From: Kingdonia uniflora
Taxonomy: Eukaryota > Streptophyta > Magnoliopsida > Ranunculales > Circaeasteraceae
NCBI GenBank assembly: GCA_014058105.1
Contig: JACGCM010001217.1
Coordinates: 1,506,556 to 1,570,555 of the forward strand
DNA length: 64,000 nucleotides
Direction of reading: 5' to 3'
Position numbers and translations under genes: made by a program. Below are positions 34,471 through 43,084 of this stretch, piece after piece (position 1 is the first letter of the stretch; every line of letters starts with the position of its first letter). The notes under the pieces were generated by a model that made no database searches, was not told the origin of the DNA, and saw nothing but the letters and a program-made list of their open reading frames with translations.

Positions 34471-35773
34471 TGGCCATTGACGCTGATTCCAGTAGTGTCA
34501 GCATGTCAGCAGCTACGAACTGCTTAGCAGTCCCGCTCTCACTCCACTTCGCATTCAAAGCCACGCACACTCTCATCATCTCAAAAACATTCCCATTTAA
34601 TTGTGTGGGGATCACTGTAACGTATTCATCACCCATTTCTTAAAAAAGGTCAAAGAAATCCTAAGACAATAAACGACCTGGTTCAGATAGTACATAAACC
34701 CATCATTCGGGTCTGCTATACCTGCCCCATTATAGTACGTAATCTCTATGTCTTCCCCAATGACTTTCTCCCTCTTCCACAAATTCAGGCCGGGCACTTG
34801 ATAGTGTACCTCCTTTTCCCCTTTCCCTGGTACCAAAGTCCTAAACCACAGACCTTGCTCCATTACATAATTTCCCCACTCCCCTTTTAACTTCTTTTTA
34901 AAATTTATAAATTATTTCCCTACATCTACTCCCTCGGGATATATGTAAAATGACTCATCTTTCACCCTTGTATCATCCTCATCTACAATACTACTTACTT
35001 TACTAGGCATGTCAGCCCCTACACCCACAATGACTTCCCTCCTATTTATAATCTCCTTCATACCTCCACAATCGTTATCTCTACCTGACGATGATATTTC
35101 CTCAAAACTGGATGACACTACAAAATTACTAGTGGGCTTTAAGATTTTTGAATGCATACTGAACTATAGGTATAAACAATCTTATATGACTTTGTCTATC
35201 TCTATAATTCAGCGCATATACAAATACATGATACACCACACACACAGTAGAGACAAGCCCCACTTATACTTTTTACCCAATCAAGGTATTTATTTTCAAA
35301 ACTTTCCAAAAAGATTAAAAAATTACTATCAACTTTCCCTCTTCTTCTCCAAAAATAGTTCTCTCTTTAGACGTTTGTCACCATATCCAAAGCTTTTTGT
35401 AAATATCCATTAACACAGGTAAAAAATCATTTTTCAGGCCCCTACATTCCCAAATTTAACATCCCTGAATCAATCATATACAAAGGCGATGAACAAATGC
35501 ACATATATACAGAATACCATTCATTACTACCAAAATAGAGGAACAAAGTTTACTAACCTATGCTAGAAGACCCACAATCTTATACTTTGCCAACACCTTT
35601 CACAGAGATTAACTGCTTCCGTCATTTTTTCAACATCTCTCTTTCACCAAATAAAGCTTTCTCAACAAGATTACACTCAGAACTTAAACATTTTCTCTCT
35701 TTAGAAATACTGGTTACACCACTTTTCTCCCTCTCTATAATTGTAAATAATTTATGAGGGAGAGAGATACGAG

Positions 35774-35824
35774 TTTTTATACTCTCTCTCAATTTATGAA
35801 ATGACGGCTCTTTCAGACACGTGT
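35774..35824 (-). promoter_or_regulatory. antisense promoter in element A: G-box and TATA box
   Basis: On the minus strand, ACACGTGT (35817-35824; G-box/ABRE core ACGTG) lies 34 bp upstream of TATAAAAA (about 35775-35782), followed by a purine-rich GAGAGGGAG leader. The layout is that of a plant pol II promoter and sits about 0.6 kb upstream of the antisense start codon at 35157. The block is conserved in element B (59238-59288). Confidence 0.65.
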
Positions 35825-36339
35825 CAGTCACCCCACTGCCCCTATAGGTACGTCTTTCTGCCTCACAACATCATCATGACTTCTGTGATATCATTTGATG
35901 TTATCACGTCTGTTTTAGCCTTTAGCCATTAAATAATTTAGTCCCTCTTTCCCAAGATAATCAGCACGATCCATCACCTTGCTTTTATACTCAACCAAGA
36001 TCGTACTACAATATACGTCATTCCTAAAAATAGCTAAATATTCAAAAATCAAAATTATCTGCACAGTTGTTAAAATTAGACAGCTGTAATCTACAATATT
36101 TGCTACATGAGCAGTTCAGCAAACACATTGATCCTATTTTCCAGTTTGGAGATTCAATTTGCATTATTCTACATTCAACATATAACAAAAATAGAACACT
36201 GCAAATATATTACTTATTTATTTCGGGCTATCAAAGTTCAAGCTTACAATCACATATAGTTACATTTAAAGCAGCCCGGATAATTCACTTCACCACATGG
36301 AATTATTTCCCCTCCTACTGCTCTCTCATCCTCTTTAGC

Positions 36340-36602
36340 CAGTTTATCCTATATGATCTCTCGAACAGGTTCTTCTTGTAAGGTTACATCCAGCAACAGC
36401 TCATGGAACACATCACACCTGAAATAATGATTATACTCTACACACCTACCTTTGTCATCCAAACCGCCAAACTGTAACGGCCACTCAGGTAACATAGCAT
36501 TATAAGGCAACATGTGAAAGTACCGCTCACAGAGTTCAGCCACCTTGATATTTAACCTACCTTCACCGCATGACGAGCACGCCGAGAACTTGTCCTCACC
36601 AT
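36340..36602 (-). pseudogene. element A small antisense ORF of unknown function
   Basis: Begins MVRTSSRRARHAV at 36602. After a 1-bp frameshift relative to element B, it continues NIKVAELCERYFHMLPYN, EWPLQFGGLDDKGRCVEYN, YFRCDVFHELLLDV and ends near GGEIIPCG. The counterpart in B (59723-60055) is in one frame except for a single stop. It lies upstream of the antisense promoter. Basic start, no recognised domain. Confidence 0.5.
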
Positions 36603-36639
36603 GATAACCTTTAATCAACCAGCAATAAACTTTTCATGT

Positions 36640-38588
36640 AAAAGAATACAAGGCATAACATCAACGAATCAACATCTTATATAGTGAGCATGGAGATGTA
36701 TTTGCACCACTAATGTCACCTACCCAACAGATTTGAGGGAAGATATATTTTACGATAACAAATTTTGGAAAACAAGGATATTAGCAGAATTTTGAGAATA
36801 TTTTGACAGGTAGTACTTTCCATTTTACGAAGTATATCCTCATATCTTATTTGCATGCTTCGCATAGATGACACATCCACAAAGATAGAGTTCGCACAGA
36901 TTATTCAAGTACGTCCACCAGTATCTCCAACTAACTACCTATTGACAAATATCATTTACCTACCTACATCAAGGCATTTTTCAATCAGTTCAAAATAGCT
37001 TCTCTAGAGCATCAAATCACCAGGATCTTACAGTACGGAATATACATCCTCTTTCACCAGTAAAGGATACTTACTTATAGCATGACAGCATCATACTTGG
37101 ACCATTAGAAAAGGATATAGTTCATTGGAACTCTACCGACCTAGTCCACAGAGGTTGACAAATCACAAATCCTACAAATAGTTTGACAAAAGCATTATCA
37201 TTTGCCTCAAGTCCAACAACTCATGCACATACTAATCTCCTCTCAATCAGTCCGATCATACTAGCCACTTATTTGCTTGCCTTCACCAAATTACCTCATT
37301 ACATTTTCAAGCTTCCCTTTTCAACCTCACTTCCCAATATCTTCACTGATATACATAGCAAGTTTACTATAATTTGATTTGTTCAGGACAATTCAACCAC
37401 AATTTGATGTCTGATAGCTTACACCAACTAAACCTTTTAGTTTGGCATAAGTGTCTGTCACACTTCAACATATGTCCAAAATTCTTTTTCGTCATTTTTA
37501 CTTTCTTACATTTTGATTTATTAACAATTCAAATTATTATTCTCAGTTCATAGTTCCCTTCATCAAATAACCATTTCACAAGTATGCTAGACGTATAAAT
37601 TTTGGTTCGAACTACAATACAAAATTGACATAACAAGAATTTTTCATTAGTACAAATGTTTCTTACATTTCAGAACTTACAGAATGCTTTACAGATAACA
37701 AGACTTCCAGAGTTCTACAAATCACTTTACAGACTATATTACATCTGTTCACCACCCGAAACTCTTCTTCAAGAAAAAGAAGATGGCAGCAACAGAGCAT
37801 GAAGATAAAAAATTGAAGCATGCTTCCAATCTTCGTCTCCGTTCTCCTGCAAGAATGTCCCAAACAATCCTTTGCACCCTTTACTTCCTCAAGAAACTAA
37901 GGAAGCTAAGGTATCAGTACCTGAACCACCCTTCAGGGGAACGATAAGAGATGATGATTGTGCGAAAGAAAAATCTCCTCCACCACCGTCTCTTCCACCA
38001 TAACCCTCACCACCCCAGTGTGGCAAAGAAAGAATAAGGGTCCTAATTTTTATAGAACCCACTCACCAGTAAGGTACCAGCAAGATTCCCTCAGACGAAC
38101 ACTTGCCATTTCATCTCCAGTTGTAACAGCTTCCTCCGCCAATAAACGCAGCCCATTCCTGCACTCTTCCTCTGATGTCAACAGATAATAAAAGCGTACC
38201 ATTTAATAATAATCGGCATCCGCCTCCTCCACCTCTTCATACGTTATACAGAGAAAGAAGGTTGCATAAAGCCAAAGAAAATGTACAAAGAAGAAAGGTT
38301 GCAGAAGCTAAAGAGTTAGAGAAATACTTAGCAAGTAATAACTGTAACATCCAATCATAGTACTAGTCATACTACAATTATCATTAAAGACGACGTTCCA
38401 AATTTCCAAATGTCAGAAGGAATTCCCATGCAACAATTTTAGCCAGAGCCATTTATTCTAGGAAACCCAAAAGCCACAACAGATATTCATAAAGAAGTAT
38501 TATAAATGATTCTCCAGTATTAAAAATAGTATTAATGAGGCTTCTCGGCCAACACCACTCGCCCATAATGTTTCTCGTGCTCTTGGCT
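36640..38588. other. element A 3' non-coding region
   Basis: No convincing gene. Segments such as TCCTCCACCACMGTCTCTTCCACCATAA (split here: TCCTCCACCAC, TCTCTTCCACCATAA; about 37976-38005) recur in B near 60988-61018. Plus-strand frames at 37958-38360 are not kept as frames in B. Confidence 0.5.
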
Positions 38589-38601
38589 GAGAGAGGGCGG
38601 T
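38589..38601 (+). other. polypurine tract of element A
   Basis: GAGAGAGGGCGGT directly before the 3' LTR; element B has GAGAGGGGGCAGT at the same place. Confidence 0.75.
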
Positions 38602-39187
38602 TGTGGTAGCTTATTCCAAATCTCGAACTCAAGCTTCATCTTCGACCATCATACGTTCACTCGACCTCGTCAACATACACGTAGCACATTTATGGCATAC
38701 TATGGAACAACTACAGAGTTTTACTTATTATTCTCGACCTTTACATCAACATCCCGATTCAATAAACACTCTATCATTAATGAAGTCATTACAAGATAGA
38801 AGGATCAGACCGTTACACAATCAGTTCAATGACTCATCAAATCCATATTGAAACTTCCATCATTAAGAATAATAATATTTGTCAAATAATCATATTAAAA
38901 GATCTATAAATAGGATTAGAGAACTACAAATTAAGGACATGAAACTCGGCATATGAATTTCTACCCAGAAACTCTACGCAAAAACTACCCAGGGCATTCT
39001 TTATAATAGCTAACAATAATTAATAAGATCTCTCTCTTTCTAAATCCACAAGAGAGGTCGTGGTTTTTAACCTATTCAAATGTTTTCCACGCTAAACTTT
39101 ATGCTAGCAGTTACTTATTGTTCACTAACGTTCTGATTATCATTGGTGTAAGAGACTAAGTTCAGAATACAAAATTATACTATTACA
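38602..39187 (+). repeat. 3' LTR of element A
   Basis: TGTGGTAGCTTATTCC to TATTACA, then the target duplication gattt. Same length as the 5' copy. Confidence 0.92.
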
Positions 39188-39192
39188 GATTT

Positions 39193-39732
39193 GGTTACTA
39201 CTAAGCGCTATAAATTCATAATGAAGTAATTATAAAATAGCAAGAAATAATACCCTTTCTATGAATTGATTTAGGTTTGATAAGAGATTGAAGTGATTGG
39301 AGATATCTTTACGTATTTGGGCGAGGCGATGACAAAGTAATCGTTAGGTTTGGATTGGACGGGATCGTTGTAGAGGAAGATTGATCTCTAGAGTTAAGTT
39401 AGGGACGAAGGATTAATTTATAGAGGAGATTTCAATTGTATAGGGAGGAGGAGGTTAAAAGAGAAAATATTAAAACTCAATAACTAAAAATGCCATGTAA
39501 TTCGGCAATTTAGAGTTAGACGACCCATATCATTTCTACGGTACAGAAGTACCATGGAAATCATTCAAGCCATCCAAAGTGCGCTTCAGTTTTTGCATCA
39601 GTGGAATGGACGTGTAAAACCCAAGCAATAAGTTAGGTTATTTTTAGATATAAAGGAGACTTCCTCCAAATAACCAAACACAAAGCATCTTCCATCCTTC
39701 TCTTCTCCCACTTCCTATCAAACAAAATAAGG
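39193..39732. other. 5' flank of BAHD pseudogene
   Basis: Between element A and the BAHD start codon. A TATA-like TATAAAG (39649-39655) lies 77 bp before ATG 39733, followed by a CT-rich leader (CCATCCTTCTCTTCTCCC). No other feature. Confidence 0.5.
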
Positions 39733-41299
39733 ATGAAATTTTTGTCGTCATCGTCTCCCGCATCCTCCCTCAAATTCACAGTTCAAAGACAAGTACCAAA
39801 ACTGATTTCACCATCTAAACCCACGCCTCGTGAAATTAAGCAACTGTCAGACATTGATGATCAAGAGACTCTTCACTTTCAAATTCCATTAATACTATGT
39901 TTGGGAAGAATTTTCTAATGACAAAAATAGATCCCGTTAAGGTTATTAGAGCATCTCCAACATAAAAGGTATGTTATTCTGGTTTTGAATACTAGTATCC
40001 GGAATAGCATACTACTTTGCTCTAATAGATTTCTCTATGAATTCAGCTTTTTATTAAAATTGGGACCCACAATATTATTTTATGTGAGAGAGAGAAGATT
40101 TTTATTACAAATTGGGACCGACAATATTATTTTATTAGAGAGAAAAAAAAAAGGAAGAGAAGAAATATTTGTAGGGGACCCACAAAAGTAGTATACACAT
40201 ACCACTCTCCAAATTCTGGATTTACATACCTTGGAGGTGTATGGGGGTGAGTATGTTGAACATCATACCCCTGTTGGAATGGGTTTTTGTAAAAGTATGT
40301 GAAAAGTATAACAGCATACCATGCTGTTAGAGATGCTCTTAGGGAAGCCCTGATATAATTTTCTAATGACAAAAGTAGTTTTCTACTACCCATTTGCCGG
40401 AAGGCTAAGAAAGGGACCTGATAGAAATCTTGTAGTTGATTCCAATGGGGGAAGGTGTCATTTTTATCGAGGCTGATGTCAACATTAGGCTCGAGCAACT
40501 TGGTGACGCAATTCAACAACCTCTCCCGTGCCAAGAGGACCTCGTTTACAACGTTCCAGGATCGAAAAAGATTTTGAATAATCCTCTATTATTGATTCAG
40601 GTGACTCCTATATTTCCTATAATGGGGAACATTTTCTTATCATAATTATATTACTGGTATACCTATGTGACCAATTCTACTTGTTTCCCAATAGGTCACT
40701 CGCTCTTTTGTGTGGAGGATTCATCTTCGCCCTTCGCATGAACCACACTATGACCGATGCTTCAGGGATTGTCCAGTTCATAACTGCTGTGAGTGAGATA
40801 GCTCCAAGCACACTTGTCCCATCCGTACAGCCCATGTGGTGGAGAGAACTCCTTAAAGCACGAAACCCGCCGCGTATAACATGTGTACATCACGGGTATG
40901 AAGAGGTGCCCAACACAAGGGACGCACACCTTCTGCTAGATGACATGGTCCATAAAACCTTTTTATTTGGGCCACAAGAGGTTGGGGCTCTACGCAAACT
41001 ATTGTCGCCAAACCTCTGTAAGTATTCCACCTTTGACATAATAACGGCATGGTTATGGCAACGCCATACAGTTGCACTCAACCTATATGTCAATGAAGAT
41101 GTGTGTCATCTGCCTTAACGATGCACGAGTGAAGTACCAACCAGTATTACCAACTGGGTTCTATGGTAATGCAATTGCTTTTCCTGCATTGTTGTCCACG
41201 GCAGGACAAGTATACAAGAACCCGTTAGATTATGCAGTGGAGCTGGTGAAAAACACAAAAGCCAAAGTGGCAGTTGAGAGAGAGAGGAGAGAAACCTAG
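39733..41299 (+). pseudogene. BAHD acyltransferase pseudogene (alcohol acyltransferase type)
   Basis: N-terminus [20 protein letters not shown] and [20 protein letters not shown], then DPVKVI split by a MITE and resumed at 40342. Next [17 protein letters not shown] (about 40378-40428), [20 protein letters not shown], then LLLIQ at the usual BAHD intron (GTGACT...CCAATAG, about 40601-40694). Exon 2 has CGGFIFALRMNHTMTDASG (about 40719-40770) with HxxxD catalytic motif HTMTD. It ends GFYGNAIAFPALLSTAGQVY and AVELVKNTKAKV (about 41270). Closest to benzyl-alcohol/methanol acyltransferases, cytosolic enzymes that make esters from acyl-CoA. The last quarter, with DFGWG, is missing; frameshifts occur near 40446, after 40700 and near 41100, so it is dead. 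Confidence 0.9.
39949..40338. mobile_element. MITE (PIF/Harbinger-Tourist type) in BAHD exon 1
   Basis: 390-bp insert with terminal inverted repeats GAGCATCTCCAACA (left) and TGTTAGAGATGCTC (right; one mismatch), flanked by TTA on both sides (39946-39948; 40339-40341). Removing the element and one TTA rejoins codons for DPVKVI and REAL in one frame, the expected BAHD sequence. No coding capacity. Confidence 0.9.
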
Positions 41300-41390
41300 G
41301 GTTTTAAGAGAGAGGAGAGAAACCTAGGTTATTTCTTTAATATGTTAGATCTGAAAGAGAGAGGAGAGAAACCTAGGATTTTAAGAGATT
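41268..41390. repeat. three copies of GAGAGAGGAGAGAAACCTAG
   Basis: The 20-base phrase occurs at about 41280, 41310 and 41358, twice followed by G(G/A)TTTTAAGAGA. It begins exactly where BAHD similarity stops, so it marks the breakpoint of the pseudogene. Confidence 0.75.
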
Positions 41391-42554
41391 TTCTTCTTGT
41401 AATTACTTCGTTTTGAGTAATCAAATTCTCTATTTTTCCAAACAGATTGGTGTTCTTCGTTAGTTCTCTACTAACACAAACTTCCCAATCGTATTGTGGA
41501 TTACTCATACATATTTGACTACTTGTTAAGATCTAAAGATTTTAACTTAGACATAAAATCTTGCAGCTTCTTCGTTCTGACCTCGGAGATTCTTAGTTGA
41601 GTGTAAGTTTCATTTGTAATAGTTTCTATGATTTGATTTCTCCCTTGGCCAGAATTTATGGTTTATTCCGCCATTGCCGATTGTGGCCACCCTTGACCAG
41701 AATCATCATATGTAGACACTTCTTGAAAACAAATTTTAAATTGGCAATGATATTGTGGGCAATGGTAGAATCTCCTACTGGGAAGTTTAGAGACTCGGTA
41801 AATGAAACAACAATCACACTTTTTCACCTCATCTACCCACACCCAAAGACCATACCCACCAAATTTTTGCAGGAATTATCAGAACAAACGGTTGGGGTTG
41901 AGGCATGTACGCGAGAGATGCAGATCGCAATTTTTACCACACCAGCAAATAAGGGAATGCATAGTTGTAATGTTTATGAATTGGAATGAACTAGATGCAA
42001 GTGTGCAGGTTATGCAGCAAACACACAAAATGATATAACTAGAAGGAACTGGAAGCAAACGTACAGGAAAGAGGTATAACGAAATGGCAGATTACAAATG
42101 ATGACATGAAATTATTTAAAGAGAATCCTTTAAAGAGAATGAAATTATTTGTATGGTGACAATTTATTGAAGTATAATGACAGTCTATGTATGAACCAAT
42201 AACAAAGAATGTTTTTTTAATTCTAACAGATTATTTCTTATACAGTCGATGTGACAAGTAAATCTTGAATACTTAATTAGACAATTCAGTTTAAATTCTC
42301 TTTGATTATGAAATACGTGTACAACAAGTTATCCAAAACATCCACGTGTTGCCTTCCACCCAAAACCTAAACCCTATCTCGCGTGATTCAAAATATCTTC
42401 CCAATGCATTCAATTCCCCAGTATATAATATTCTTAACTCATCAACTATTTACAACTATTCAAACCCTAAACTCTTTTCAACTTCTCAACTATTCAAACC
42501 CTAAACTTTTTTTCTTAACTTCATAAGAAATCTTGCACTCCACTTGATTTAGCC
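41391..42554. other. no recognised gene
   Basis: A 130-codon frame at 41597-41989 shows no family I recognise. 42100-42190 has ACAAATGATGACATG and GAATGACAGTC-like words that hint at the left non-coding end of the MULE. 42360-42500 holds repeats of TATTCAAACCCTAAACT. Confidence 0.4.
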
Positions 42555-42935
42555 ATGTCTCTTCGAGCACCCCTCGAGATTTGTTTGAGGCGGTAGGGAT
42601 TCAGGAAGATCAGGGTGACAAACATCTCTACAAATTGAATAGAATATACCTAATAGAGAAGGATGTCTCCGGTGAGAAGGTGCAATTGCTGAAAGATCAT
42701 TACAAACAGTTTAAGGAGCAATTAGGAGAGTTCGATGAAATAGAGGTAGAACTGGATAAAGCTATAGAATAGAGATATGAGCATTTTAAAGAGTTTAAAT
42801 TCCATATCTACTTCTTTGGAAGATCAGCTCTACGCCACAAAGTTGAATTGGGATGAGCACAAGAAACTGTGGGAGAAGCCGGCTTGTAAGATTTGTTCTC
42901 TCGAACAGCAGATCAAGGCTATGGAACATAATTAA
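42555..42935 (+). CDS. small coiled-coil ORF, broken, function unknown
   Basis: ATG at 42555 (MSLRAPLE) is frameshifted relative to the longer frame that reads STPRDLFEAVGIQEDQGDKH and IYLIEKDVSGEKVQLLKDHY, KQFKEQLGEFDEIEVELDKA, ending at 42772. A third frame continues EDQLYATKLNWDEHKKLWEK and ICSLEQQIKAMEH to about 42935. Glu/Lys/Leu heptads suggest coiled coil. It lies beside the MULE transposase, on the opposite strand, and could be MULE-carried or a host remnant. Confidence 0.4.
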
Positions 42936-43084
42936 GATTCCTCAAGTAAGGAGCTGTGAACATTTGTTTTGCTAGATTGTTTTTAGTTTTTAGTTTTCCA
43001 ACTTTTTATTGTAATAGTTTCCCTTATATGAACATTTGTTTTGTTTTGATTCGTTTGTTTGTTGCTTTCAAATAGTGATTTCCG

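Larger units (their letters stand above)
31083..34497 (+). mobile_element. CACTA (En/Spm) transposon carrying host gene fragments (Pack-CACTA)
   Basis: Left end CACTACTAAAAAATGG, right end CCAGTAGTG, so both termini are CACTAC in inverted orientation. Flanked by a 3-bp direct duplication tca (31080-31082 and 34498-34500), the CACTA hallmark. The left subterminal 150 bp holds several copies of CCACGGT / CCGTGGC / CGTGGC, like CACTA subterminal repeats. Removing it joins AAAACTTCA to GCATGTCAGCAG, which matches element B at 57998-58030. No transposase is present; the cargo is a 5'-region-like sequence, a PPR gene fragment and a multi-exon tRNase Z fragment. Non-autonomous. Confidence 0.88.
29721..35157 (-). 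pseudogene. element A antisense gene, gypsy-type transposon-domain-like plus coiled coil
   Basis: Starts MHSKILKPTSN at 35157; continues ESFYIYPEGVDVGK, a stop, then EQGLWFRTLVPGKGEKEVHY (34800-34860), NDGFMYYLNQVVY and NGNVFEMMRVCVALNAKW. A CACTA element interrupts at 34497. The frame resumes at 31082 with YVQARNSGYLFSDSSKLKF, SASKPWNDHLVWVGGNYM and a region ending near 30885. A coiled coil, KELKEELKKEGENKEEEMKT (30010-30074), and a C-terminus ending EVDPLSKIETRKNI follow. Order and motifs (PEG..., NGN...MRVC, SSxPWxxHxxWVGG) resemble the plant protein domain called 'putative gypsy type transposon' (PF04195-like), by eye only. Element B has the same gene. Extra antisense ORFs are known in Tat elements; their role is not established. 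Confidence 0.65.
20112..39187 (+). mobile_element. Tat-lineage Ty3/gypsy retrotransposon (element A), about 19.1 kb
   Basis: Two 586-bp LTRs (20112-20697; 38602-39187), flanked by a perfect target duplication gattt (20107-20111 and 39188-39192). Order: PBS, gag, PR, RT, RNase H, second RNase H, integrase, minisatellite, a long antisense gene module, polypurine tract, LTR. The second RNase H and downstream extra genes are features of the Tat lineage. The CACTA insertion accounts for 3.4 kb; without it the element is about 15.7 kb, close to element B. The LTRs differ at many positions (roughly one in ten by eye over the first 200 bp), so it is old. All frames are broken. Confidence 0.93.

Noticed and set aside
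34418..34636. 72-codon minus-strand frame across the CACTA right end
   Set aside because: It runs across a transposon border; its first part belongs to the antisense gene and the rest is CACTA DNA.
34612..35157. Possible independent host gene on the minus strand
   Set aside because: It is part of the antisense gene found at the same relative place in both Tat elements and lies within the element borders.
37958..38360. Plus-strand frames before the 3' LTR of element A with proline- and lysine-rich text
   Set aside because: The DNA is partly shared with B but the frames are not maintained, so they are probably non-coding.
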